DNA from: a virus
DNA length: 52,514 nucleotides
Reading direction: 5' to 3' (one strand)
IMG/VR virus record: IMGVR_UViG_3300023174_000228
Location: 1-52,514 of that record
Positions 39,625-46,625 of this stretch are shown here, in pieces. The stretch's first letter is position 1; every line of letters begins with the position of its first letter. The notes beneath the pieces were generated by a model. It saw nothing but the letters and a program-made list of their open reading frames with translations. It made no database searches and was not told the origin of the DNA. A program made the position numbers and the translations under genes.

Positions 39625-40071
39625 ATGAGAAAAATATTTGCATTATTTGCAATATCAGGCATTTGCTGTGCTGAACCAACCAATAAAACAAATCTTTATG
39701 ATTGGAAGATACTAAAATATGTGGATGGTGATACAGTTGAAGTACAAGCAGATTTTCTACCAGTTGAACTGGGCAATCATTTATTATTAAGAATATATGG
39801 GGTGGATACTCCTGAAAAAGGATGGAGGGCTCAAAGCGATCATGAAAGACAGATGGGAGAACAGGCAAGTGCTTTTACCAAGAATCTTTTACAAAATGCT
39901 AAAGTTATTAAAATTCAGGTAATATGCTGGGACAAATATGGAGGCAGATTATTGGGAGATGTGATAATTGATGATAAAAGTCTTCGACAACTATTGCTTG
40001 AAAACAAATATGCCCGGGAATATTATGGAAACAAGAAAGAAAGCTGGGACGATTATGACAACAGTAAATGA
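39625..40071 (+). CDS. Exported staphylococcal-nuclease-like protein
   Basis: 148 residues. Signal peptide MRKIFALFAISGICCAEP, then an SNase domain: KYVDGDTVEVQ (metal Asp and the Thr-Val), LLLRIYGVDTPEKGW with the Arg and Glu of the active site, WDKYGGRLLGDVII, and LENKYAREYY. Secretion to the periplasm is predicted (a lipobox is not canonical). Late expression of a secreted nuclease suggests degradation of free or incoming DNA. Confidence 0.85.
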   Translation: MRKIFALFAISGICCAEPTNKTNLYDWKILKYVDGDTVEVQADFLPVELGNHLLLRIYGVDTPEKGWRAQSDHERQMGEQASAFTKNLLQNAKVIKIQVICWDKYGGRLLGDVIIDDKSLRQLLLENKYAREYYGNKKESWDDYDNSK

Positions 40072-40162
40072 ACCATTATCAGGCATGGATGAATATGTGG
40101 AAGATCTGAGCGATTATTTTGGAGATAATCCAAACAAAAATTTATATAAAAATATCAGTTAA
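40055..40162 (+). CDS. Possible 35-residue acidic protein
   Basis: ATG inside the end of the nuclease gene, in another frame. Acidic helix (MDEYVEDLSDYFGDNPN) and TAA stop. No clear ribosome site; it converges on the small lipoprotein gene. Tentative. Confidence 0.35.
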   Translation: MTTVNEPLSGMDEYVEDLSDYFGDNPNKNLYKNIS

Positions 40163-40286
40163 CGTATCCGCCCGCTCTCAAATCCTGGGAATCTTCCATC
40201 ATGCCTGGACGAATTGTTTTTCTGTAATTATCAGTTGAAGAGCATCCAGCGATTGTAAAAAGCAAACCCAGTATAAACCATCTCAT
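40155..40286 (-). CDS. Tiny lipoprotein, 43 aa
   Basis: Basic start MRWF, hydrophobic stretch, and canonical lipobox TIAGC (Cys15), then a short mature part ending with PGMMEDSQDLRAGGY. ATGA overlap with the gene upstream. The GM-x-D-x-x-LRA element is shared with the lipoprotein at 44877-45041, so the two are probably paralogues. Outer-membrane lipopeptide of unknown role. Confidence 0.65.
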   Translation of the reverse strand: MRWFILGLLFTIAGCSSTDNYRKTIRPGMMEDSQDLRAGGYVN

Positions 40287-40438
40287 TTTTGAATTTGAGA
40301 TCCGGGAGGAGCATAAGCTTCTACCGGTAGATTTTCTCCAATATAACCAATTTGCATTTCAGTTTTGGTTTTGGAATCAATACCGAAGATTTCCCAACCA
40401 CCATCTTTGTGCTTTTTAATTTTGTATGTATCGCTCAT
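40283..40438 (-). CDS. Hypothetical protein, 51 aa
   Basis: Small strand-rich protein (SDTYKIKKHKDGGWEIFGID) with a Pro/Gln end. Good promoter six bases upstream and ATGA coupling to the lipoprotein gene. No family recognised. Confidence 0.6.
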   Translation of the reverse strand: MSDTYKIKKHKDGGWEIFGIDSKTKTEMQIGYIGENLPVEAYAPPGSQIQK

Positions 40439-40444
40439 AATTCG

Positions 40445-40472
40445 TTTATAAAGTATGTTTACTGTTTGTCAA
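40445..40472 (-). promoter_or_regulatory. Sigma-70-like promoter
   Basis: TTGACA, 16-base spacer, TATAAA, six bases to the ATG at 40438. Divergent from the fibre late box at 40513. Confidence 0.65.
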
Positions 40473-40512
40473 TTTAATATATTATAATATATATTTACAA
40501 AAATAATTGTTA

Positions 40513-40520
40513 CATAAATA
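40513..40520 (+). promoter_or_regulatory. T4-like late promoter of the long fibre gene
   Basis: CATAAATA, five bases before the ATG at 40526. Confidence 0.6.
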
Positions 40521-40525
40521 GTTAG

Positions 40526-43500
40526 ATGCAGAATCCTTTAGAGAATTTCCTGTTGAATCTGGCTGAAAAGATTCAAACTGAAAAGGAATATAAAGAGATT
40601 GTAAAAAATTCAGAAAGCGTTGATGTTAATAAAGATGTGTTCGCTGGCTTTATTGAAGGAATAGCCAACACAATAAAAGAAAATGTAAAGAATGAACCAA
40701 CTGAAGAAAAGCCTTCTGAACCAGATCCCTTGGAAAATTTCCTTTCAACTTTGGGTGAAAAATTAAAGAACCTGCCTGAAAAGAAAAAAGAGGAAGAAAC
40801 AATAAAACAAGAAGAACCTGTTAAAGAAAATCAACCAGTAAAACAAAAAGAACCAGTTGAAGAACCAAAACCAGTTGAAACCAAACCTGAAAACGAACCA
40901 ATCAAATCAGAAGAAAATGAAACACCAGATGCATTTGCAGGATTTGTAAACAATCTTGCAAACATATTAAAGAAAACACCTGAACAAAAAATAGAACAAC
41001 CTGTTGAAAATGAAAAACCAAAAGAACAAGTTAATGATTATGTAAAAGTATTATCCAATAACAAAAAGGTTAAAACACCTGAAATCAAGAATGTTGAAAA
41101 GAAACCAGAAGAAAATGAAGAAACACCAGACATCAAGAAATTTGTGGCAAATTTTGTTACAAAAGAATTGGAGTCATTTAAAAATGATCTGACCGAAAAG
41201 TATCTGAAGAAAGCAGCAGTACTGAGTGAATATGCCGGAGGAGGTGGAACCAATGCTGTTCAATATGCAAATGGAGGGGTCATGAATGGTGACCTGAATG
41301 TTAATGGTCACATACTCTCTGGTGGTAGAGATATATCTAATTTCTTTGGAAATGGTGGAGGGGGCGGTACTCAAACTCTTTCATTCAATCCAAGTAATGC
41401 AGATCTTTCTATCAGTGGTGGAAATACAGTTAGTTTATCTGCATTAAGTGGAGGTGGAGGTAGTCCTACAGATAGATTAGTTAGCGGGTCTTTCTTGGTG
41501 GTACTGAGTAGTGATGGTACCACAACTATTCCTGGTTTATTAACAGTACCTAATTTATCAGGAGGAGCTATTCTTACTGCTGCAGGTTATGATGATATCG
41601 AAGGTTTTTATGGCCAATCAAATATTCCAGTTATTCAAAATGGTATAAATGGTACCATTGATATAAGCAATGTTGGCGTAGTAACTGTGTCAAATTCAGG
41701 CGAAAATTATACAAATGGCATAGCTATTATAGGAGGCGGTACAAGAATTATAATTTCAGTAACTTCACCCGGATGGGTGTATAATTCTAATGGTTCTATT
41801 ACATTTCCAAATGGCTCCACACAAACAACAGCATTTACAGGCAATCCAGATTCAAGTAAATGGGATAGTAATTATACCACAACAAATTCAAATAGTGCTA
41901 GTTGGTCTAGTGTTTATACAAATGTAAATTCAAACAGCTCTAATTATGCTCTTACAAATACTAATGTAATTTTTCAAAACAACGTAACTGTATTGGGTAA
42001 TTTAACTGCTAAAGGAACAGCTACATTTGCCAACACAATATTCACCACAACTAGTGCATTAAGCGTCGTTAATACAGGACCGGGACCTGCGTTATATGTG
42101 TTTCAAGCAGCAGGTCCTTATGATGTGGCTAGTTTTTATGATGGAGATGGAATTGAAGTGTTGCATGTGGGCAATGCTAATCCAGGTGGCAAAGGATTTG
42201 TTGGTATTAATGAAAGTTTTCCTGGTACTGAACTTACAGTTAATGGTGCTATTAGCAGTAATAGAACTATTACAGTTCTAGGTGGCAACAGCAATCAATG
42301 GAACAGCAATTATACCACTTCCAATACTAATAGTGCAAGATGGGAATCTGCCTACACTTCTTTTAATGCTAATTCCGGTAAATACGATTCTAACTACACT
42401 ACAACTAATTCGAACAGTGCTAATTGGTCTCAAGCTTATACCAATTTAACATCCAATTCGGCTGCTTATCTTTCTGGTGTAAATATTAGTTTACTAGCTA
42501 CTACTTCAGCATCATGGAATAGTGTTTATAGTACAACACAGAACAATAGTGCCATATGGTCTTCTGTATATACTTCATTCAATACTAACTCTGCAAAATA
42601 CGATTCTAATTATACCACAGTAAATTCTAATAGTGCCAATTGGAATTCAGGTTACAATGCATATACTCAATTAAACAGTATTAGTGCTTCTATTATTGTT
42701 GATGGCGGTAATACTCGTGCTTCTGATATTAATATTGGAACTAATGATAATTATAACTTATTTCTAGAAACAAACAATTCAAAAAATGTTGTTATAACAC
42801 GCACAGGCAATGTAGGTATAGGTACGCCAGTCACAACAATAGCATCAAATCAAGATTTAATCGGATATAATTTCTTCTCTTTAATTAACAGTTTAGCTTC
42901 TACAGCTTCCCCAGGGTTAGCTGCTAGTACTATTGCTGCAGGCTTAATGACTAGAGCAGCAGGTATTAATGGATTTGCATCTATAGCAGGTTGGGGATCA
43001 CAAGGCTATAGTACGGGATCCGTTGATATAGCATCAGCAATTACAAACACAGAGTACTATACAATTCCAATATACTCAACACAAAATACCACTATAATAT
43101 TAAAATCATTAAATGCATTTTTTGTAGATAGATCTCCATCTGGTCCAACAAATATGGGATTTCTTTATGGTACCTCTAGCAATCCTTTACTCGCTAATGC
43201 TCTTGCTATTACCCCGCTTCCTGCAACTCCTACCAATATTAATACAGGTATTAATCAAGCTTTGACTGCAAACCCTATAACAATTACCCCAGGCACAACT
43301 GGCTACATGTTCCTGGTACCATATGGAGCTACAGCAGGAGGTGGGCGATTGATATTTCAAAGCACTTACCCTGCAGGAAATGCAAATGATTTAAGCTTTA
43401 TAGGCACAATAACAGATGAACCATATAATAAACTCATAGTTGCGGGTACACTATCAGCAAATATAATAGATATCAACATGTTAAAAGCTCAATCAACTGT

Positions 43501-43588
43501 GCCTGTTGCAGGTACCAGAACATTAACATCATTATTTTTATCTATAACTGTAGGAACTAGTAGTTTGTATATTCCGCTATATAAATAA
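40526..43588 (+). CDS. Long tail fibre / structural protein, 1020 aa
   Basis: Three parts. Residues 1-230: internally duplicated helical motifs (PLENFLLNLAEK and PLENFLSTLGEK; AGFIEGIANTIK and AGFVNNLANILK) in a Lys/Glu/Pro-rich linker. Residues ~230-430: glycine-rich, beta-type region (GGVMNGDLNVNGHI). Residues ~430-720: W/Y repeats of about 15 residues (NSASWSSVYTNVNSNSS, SARWESAYTSFNANSG) like those of the two other fibres. The remainder is a beta-rich tip. Late box upstream. Probably an elongated host-recognition or whisker protein. Confidence 0.75.
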   Translation: MQNPLENFLLNLAEKIQTEKEYKEIVKNSESVDVNKDVFAGFIEGIANTIKENVKNEPTEEKPSEPDPLENFLSTLGEKLKNLPEKKKEEETIKQEEPVKENQPVKQKEPVEEPKPVETKPENEPIKSEENETPDAFAGFVNNLANILKKTPEQKIEQPVENEKPKEQVNDYVKVLSNNKKVKTPEIKNVEKKPEENEETPDIKKFVANFVTKELESFKNDLTEKYLKKAAVLSEYAGGGGTNAVQYANGGVMNGDLNVNGHILSGGRDISNFFGNGGGGGTQTLSFNPSNADLSISGGNTVSLSALSGGGGSPTDRLVSGSFLVVLSSDGTTTIPGLLTVPNLSGGAILTAAGYDDIEGFYGQSNIPVIQNGINGTIDISNVGVVTVSNSGENYTNGIAIIGGGTRIIISVTSPGWVYNSNGSITFPNGSTQTTAFTGNPDSSKWDSNYTTTNSNSASWSSVYTNVNSNSSNYALTNTNVIFQNNVTVLGNLTAKGTATFANTIFTTTSALSVVNTGPGPALYVFQAAGPYDVASFYDGDGIEVLHVGNANPGGKGFVGINESFPGTELTVNGAISSNRTITVLGGNSNQWNSNYTTSNTNSARWESAYTSFNANSGKYDSNYTTTNSNSANWSQAYTNLTSNSAAYLSGVNISLLATTSASWNSVYSTTQNNSAIWSSVYTSFNTNSAKYDSNYTTVNSNSANWNSGYNAYTQLNSISASIIVDGGNTRASDINIGTNDNYNLFLETNNSKNVVITRTGNVGIGTPVTTIASNQDLIGYNFFSLINSLASTASPGLAASTIAAGLMTRAAGINGFASIAGWGSQGYSTGSVDIASAITNTEYYTIPIYSTQNTTIILKSLNAFFVDRSPSGPTNMGFLYGTSSNPLLANALAITPLPATPTNINTGINQALTANPITITPGTTGYMFLVPYGATAGGGRLIFQSTYPAGNANDLSFIGTITDEPYNKLIVAGTLSANIIDINMLKAQSTVPVAGTRTLTSLFLSITVGTSSLYIPLYK
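43580..43587 (+). promoter_or_regulatory. Late box before peptidase-like gene
   Basis: Perfect TATAAATA inside the end of the fibre gene; 16 bases before the TTG at 43604. Confidence 0.45.
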
Positions 43589-43603
43589 TATTATACGAAA
43601 AGC

Positions 43604-44089
43604 TTGTATAGCTTCTGTAAGAGATTAATTAAACCACTTGTTATATTAGGTGTTTTTAGTGCTATAACCTACGTCTCCTTCATTGTTGGTATATTAGAAG
43701 GTAAACGTGTATACGGTACATCTTCTAAGTTTTATACAGATTTGCCCAATTCCTGTTTTATTGAAGCTTTGATACATTCTTCTCGTGCCAGTCTAATTTT
43801 AAAGAGCGATGTACATGCATATTCGTCAATATACGGGTTCACGTACTATCTTGGAGATGATAAAAATAATAAACAGATATTTGGACATGCTGTTTCAATA
43901 TTTGAATATAAAAACAAATTATGGATATATGATCCAGTATGGGGAACCATGCTTGTGGGCAAAGCTACTGCTAGAAGTCAATATGAAAGAATGTGCACAG
44001 AGTTTATTGAGAAATGTTATAGATACAAAATCAAAAAATGCTTTGTAGTGGATGATTGGTCTGTTCCTGCCTATCAGGATAAAGAATAA
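43604..44089 (+). CDS. Membrane-anchored papain/transglutaminase-like protein
   Basis: 161 residues from a TTG start (no ATG in frame nearby). Hydrophobic helix at 9-31, then a domain with Cys51 (LPNSCFIEALIH), His95 (FGHAVSIFEYKNKLW) and Asp110 (IYDPVWGT): the Cys-His-Asp order and contexts of papain-fold or transglutaminase-like peptidases. Exposed on one face of the inner membrane. Might process a virion or envelope protein; substrate unknown. Confidence 0.55.
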   Translation: MYSFCKRLIKPLVILGVFSAITYVSFIVGILEGKRVYGTSSKFYTDLPNSCFIEALIHSSRASLILKSDVHAYSSIYGFTYYLGDDKNNKQIFGHAVSIFEYKNKLWIYDPVWGTMLVGKATARSQYERMCTEFIEKCYRYKIKKCFVVDDWSVPAYQDKE

Positions 44090-44095
44090 TTGAAA

Positions 44096-44278
44096 CTAAA
44101 AATCGTTATAAAAAATCTTAAGAATAAAATGGATTAACAATCCAAGTGTGCCCAAAAATATTAATGATGTTAAAACTTGTTTTATAGGATGATCATTACC
44201 TAATCTATTCCAAATATCAGTTACATGATAATAGTAATCTCTCATACACTTATCTTTGTTTAAAAAATTGAATGGCAT
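44096..44278 (-). CDS. Small membrane protein, 60 aa
   Basis: Starts at MPFNF, eight bases after the previous gene's stop on this strand; an upstream in-frame ATG is less likely because it overlaps that gene heavily. C-terminal TM helix (VLTSLIFLGTLGLLIHFIL). Function unknown. Confidence 0.55.
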   Translation of the reverse strand: MPFNFLNKDKCMRDYYYHVTDIWNRLGNDHPIKQVLTSLIFLGTLGLLIHFILKIFYNDF

Positions 44279-44286
44279 ATTATATG

Positions 44287-44754
44287 TTATTCGTGAATGA
44301 TAAAAATTGAATATCTTCCATGTCCAAGACACTGATAATAATATCTAAACTTTTCTTCACCCTGCACATATACTCCCCATACATCAGCTTCAAAATATTC
44401 TTTTAAATGCAGTGTTTGTGATTTTTCTTTGACATGCTCTCTAATAAAATTAGTAACCTCTCTTACATCTCCTTCAAACACCACTGTTTTGCCATGTGTA
44501 TTATGTTGTGCCATTTTATCTCCTGAAGCTGTATCTATGTCCAATCTATTACCATTATTTATAGCTGAATAGCAGAGACACGCAACTATAAAGATTGCAA
44601 AACCAGAACCAATTTTGCAAACTGCTCTTCTGATGTTCTGCCTCTTATGATACCTTTTATAAGTAGGCAGAAAATTATCAAAATAAACTGAGGAAGGTGT
44701 ATTAAGATTTGCAGCAGTCTTAATAGCCTGTGATAAAGACATATCTTGGTTCAT
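44287..44754 (-). CDS. Single-pass membrane protein, 155 aa
   Basis: Cytoplasmic N-terminus with basic stretch (YKRYHKRQNIRR), TM helix at about 47-66 (IGSGFAIFIVACLCYSAI), then an extracytoplasmic domain of ~90 residues with a beta-rich end (GVYVQGEEKFRYYYQCLGHG). AGAAAG Shine-Dalgarno and ATGA overlap with the small frameshifted gene upstream. Unknown role. Confidence 0.6.
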   Translation of the reverse strand: MNQDMSLSQAIKTAANLNTPSSVYFDNFLPTYKRYHKRQNIRRAVCKIGSGFAIFIVACLCYSAINNGNRLDIDTASGDKMAQHNTHGKTVVFEGDVREVTNFIREHVKEKSQTLHLKEYFEADVWGVYVQGEEKFRYYYQCLGHGRYSIFIIHE

Positions 44755-44838
44755 TTCTTTCTAGCTAATCTTAGACCAATTAATGCTATTATTCCAGCAC
44801 CAAAAAGTACACCATTTTTTACTTGTATTGATATACAT
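44751..44838 (-). pseudogene. Tiny TM protein with apparent frameshift at an A6 tract
   Basis: From the ATG at 44838 the frame reads MYINTSKK, then meets a stop. If one A of the A6 run is skipped, it continues as NGVLFGAGIIALIGLRLARK and ends at a TGA overlapping the next start (ATGA). That frame is a TM peptide with a basic end, about 28 residues. A late box TATAAATT lies five bases upstream. Either a sequencing/real frameshift or programmed slippage. Confidence 0.5.
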
Positions 44839-44843
44839 ATTAT

Positions 44844-44851
44844 AATTTATA
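44844..44851 (-). promoter_or_regulatory. Late-type box
   Basis: TATAAATT, five bases before the ATG at 44838. Confidence 0.45.
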
Positions 44852-44876
44852 TTAAAAATAAAACAAATTATATAAT

Positions 44877-45041
44877 TTAATATTTAAAAATAATAGTCTT
44901 TGCCCTCAGATTAGGATCCTGCATGCCATCTGGACTGTCTAAGAGATTATATTCGCTGGTGTTCTTTTCAGGGTCATGAACGACATAACTGTTGTCAGTT
45001 GCACATCCAGCTAAAAGAAAACAGAATATAAGTTTCTTCAC
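44877..45041 (-). CDS. Tiny lipoprotein, 54 aa
   Basis: GTG start placed by a late box five bases upstream. MKKLIFCFLLAGC has a canonical lipobox (LAGC, Cys13). The short mature part contains DGMQDPNLRAK, a motif shared with the lipoprotein at 40155-40286. Outer-membrane lipopeptide; superinfection exclusion, lysis or assembly are all possible. Confidence 0.65.
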   Translation of the reverse strand: MKKLIFCFLLAGCATDNSYVVHDPEKNTSEYNLLDSPDGMQDPNLRAKTIIFKY

Positions 45042-45046
45042 ATTTT

Positions 45047-45054
45047 TATTTAAA
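45047..45054 (-). promoter_or_regulatory. T4-like late promoter box
   Basis: TTTAAATA, five bases before the GTG at 45041; decides that start over a longer in-frame ORF. Confidence 0.55.
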
Positions 45055-45078
45055 ACATGTCTATTAAAATCAATATTT

Positions 45079-45086
45079 GTTAAATA
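45079..45086 (+). promoter_or_regulatory. T4-like late promoter box
   Basis: GTTAAATA, seven bases before the ATG at 45094. Confidence 0.45.
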
Positions 45087-45093
45087 ATTGAGA

Positions 45094-45372
45094 ATGAACA
45101 GGATAATTGAATATTTTAAAAATATGAAAAGGTGTAACAAAACTTTTTATATGCTGTTCATACCGGCCATGCTTTATACAATATGGGGCATGATCGAATT
45201 ATATACCACTTACTTTAATATGCTTACAGCAGAAGATCACTTACAATTCTTCTTGAGAATATTCTTTCCTATCAGCTTGGGATTATTTATAACCAGCTTG
45301 GAACGGCGCAAAAGATTGAGGGAAAATGCAGAACTGAAAACAAAGATTGAAAAATATTTGAATGGTCAGTAA
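45094..45372 (+). CDS. Membrane protein, 92 aa
   Basis: Two hydrophobic helices (FYMLFIPAMLYTIWGMIELY, then FLRIFFPISLGLFITSL) and a C-terminal charged coiled coil (ERRKRLRENAELKTKI). The ATG at 45094 is preferred to the TTG at 45088. Could be a holin-like or regulatory membrane protein; no family. Confidence 0.55.
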   Translation: MNRIIEYFKNMKRCNKTFYMLFIPAMLYTIWGMIELYTTYFNMLTAEDHLQFFLRIFFPISLGLFITSLERRKRLRENAELKTKIEKYLNGQ

Positions 45373-45437
45373 CGCACAATCACACTCAACACATAAAACA
45401 AAACCCCGGTACAAATAAGAAAACTCACCAGATCCAT
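45366..45437 (-). CDS. 23-residue transmembrane peptide
   Basis: Encodes MDLVSFLICTGVLFYVLSVI and three more residues: a single TM helix ending in Arg-Tyr. A late box ATTAAATA lies exactly five bases before the ATG. Converges with the 92-residue membrane protein gene, overlapping by seven bases. Confidence 0.5.
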   Translation of the reverse strand: MDLVSFLICTGVLFYVLSVIVRY

Positions 45438-45442
45438 AAAAT

Positions 45443-45450
45443 TATTTAAT
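45443..45450 (-). promoter_or_regulatory. T4-like late promoter box, overlapping a divergent one
   Basis: ATTAAATA on the minus strand, five bases before the ATG at 45437; overlaps the plus-strand box at 45448 by three bases. Confidence 0.55.
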
Positions 45451-45455
45451 AAATA
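45448..45455 (+). promoter_or_regulatory. T4-like late promoter box
   Basis: AATAAATA, five bases before the ATG at 45461. Confidence 0.55.
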
Positions 45456-45460
45456 CTAAT

Positions 45461-45700
45461 ATGCGATATGATCAATTGGTTGAAAGTTTGTTGAATGGAT
45501 TGGCTGCTGGTAAAACTGAAAAGCAGATTGCCGACAAGCATGGTGTGAGTGTTGAGAGAGTTATGAAAGAATTGCAACAGGGAACAGACGTGGAAATGGA
45601 GCATACCAAATGTCCCAAAATTGCTAGGCAGATAGCAAGTGATCATTTGTGGGAACGTCCTGATTATTATATAAAATTAAAACAAGTTGAAGCAAAATAG
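45461..45700 (+). CDS. DUF5661-like protein, 79 aa
   Basis: Helical, with EKQIADKHGVSVERVMKEL followed by GTDVEMEHT and IASDHLWERPDYYIKL, the conserved E-x-EHT...A..IA.DHL.E.PDYY.KL pattern of a domain I recall as DUF5661 in phages. The first half looks like a small HTH. A late box precedes it. Unknown function. Confidence 0.6.
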   Translation: MRYDQLVESLLNGLAAGKTEKQIADKHGVSVERVMKELQQGTDVEMEHTKCPKIARQIASDHLWERPDYYIKLKQVEAK

Positions 45701-45727
45701 TTGACAACCATATCTTCATGATATGAT
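45701..45727 (+). promoter_or_regulatory. Sigma-70-like promoter
   Basis: TTGACA directly after the previous stop, 15-base spacer, TATGAT, six bases to the ATG at 45734. Confidence 0.6.
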
Positions 45728-45733
45728 CGGTGG

Positions 45734-46027
45734 ATGAAGTACTCAATTCAAAGCAAAGATAAGGAAAGCATGGTGGAATTCAGCAAGGTAAAACCTGGAG
45801 AAGTTTTTAGCTTCTTTGACCATGAAAGTCTGCAACGGGCTAATCATAACGTTTATATGAAAATGTATACATCAGGAAAAAACAGTTACGAACATGAACT
45901 TGTGGATCTTACTGATGGAAAAACTTATAATTTTAGTGAAAAGAAGCGGGTAACTTTGAATGATCCTGATGAATCGCAAGCCAACAAAGTATATGTTTTA
46001 AATACAAAATTAAACATTACCATTTAA
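45734..46027 (+). CDS. Hypothetical protein, 97 aa
   Basis: Strand-rich protein containing FSKVKPGEVFSFFD, then YMKMYTSGKNSYEHELVDL and a final VYVLNTKLNI; typical of small SH3- or PilZ-like beta folds. Well-formed promoter upstream. No family assigned. Confidence 0.6.
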   Translation: MKYSIQSKDKESMVEFSKVKPGEVFSFFDHESLQRANHNVYMKMYTSGKNSYEHELVDLTDGKTYNFSEKKRVTLNDPDESQANKVYVLNTKLNITI

Positions 46028-46063
46028 AATAAACGATATAAGTCTTTTTATTTCATATAAAAA

Positions 46064-46071
46064 GATAAATA
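46064..46071 (+). promoter_or_regulatory. T4-like late promoter box
   Basis: GATAAATA, five bases before the ATG at 46077. Confidence 0.6.
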
Positions 46072-46076
46072 ATTGT

Positions 46077-46445
46077 ATGCGTAAAACTGATATTGATATG
46101 TTTTCAAAATATGTCGAAAGCCGCAGAATTATAAAAGAATCTTCGGAAGAGGAATTTCGCAATAAAATGATGGGTTATGCTAAAGCCTTGGGTCATTTGG
46201 AAGGTGTTTTGAAATATGAACTGCAACGACTTAAAGGTGCGCAAGTTGAACTGAATAGTCCAGAAATCAATCGGTCAATCAAAAGTCTTCAAGATGGATT
46301 GAATAGTGCAAAACAAATGACAGAAACATCTGGTCCTGAAACAAAGCAAGAAGAAGAAGAAAAACCTGAAAATAATGTAAAAGATATGAATCCGGAAGAA
46401 GCTTTGCAAAAATACGTGGAACTGCAAGATTTAAAAGTAAAATAA
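46077..46445 (+). CDS. Helical late protein, 122 aa
   Basis: N-terminus MRKTDIDMFSKYVESRRIIK is similar in layout to the packaged-protein leaders (Val-Glu at 13-14 could be cleaved). Helices with heptads follow (LGHLEGVLKYELQRLKGAQ), then an acidic linker (KQEEEEKPENN). Late box upstream. Could be a head-internal or scaffold-type protein; inferred. Confidence 0.55.
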   Translation: MRKTDIDMFSKYVESRRIIKESSEEEFRNKMMGYAKALGHLEGVLKYELQRLKGAQVELNSPEINRSIKSLQDGLNSAKQMTETSGPETKQEEEEKPENNVKDMNPEEALQKYVELQDLKVK

Positions 46446-46446
46446 A

Positions 46447-46473
46447 TTGATATATTAAAGATCCAGTTATACT
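46447..46473 (+). promoter_or_regulatory. Sigma-70-like promoter with ribosome site
   Basis: TTGATA, 15-base spacer, TATACT; GGAGGGG then lies directly before the ATG at 46482. Confidence 0.45.
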
Positions 46474-46481
46474 GGAGGGGT

Positions 46482-46625
46482 ATGAAAGAAAACGACAGTG
46501 AACTAAGAGACATTTTTGCATGCATTGCATTACATGCCATCATCATGCAAAAGGGTTATACTGAAACATCTTGTACAGAATCTTATAAAATAGCTGATCA
46601 GATGTTGGTTGAGCGGGACAAATAA
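46482..46625 (+). CDS. Small phage protein with RDxFA motif, 47 aa
   Basis: LRDIFACIALHAIIMQKGY followed by a second helix (YKIADQMLVERDK). This RDxFAxxAxxxII pattern is common in small phage proteins of unknown function. GGAGGGG ribosome site; its stop overlaps the ATG of the GT17 gene by one base. Confidence 0.65.
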   Translation: MKENDSELRDIFACIALHAIIMQKGYTETSCTESYKIADQMLVERDK

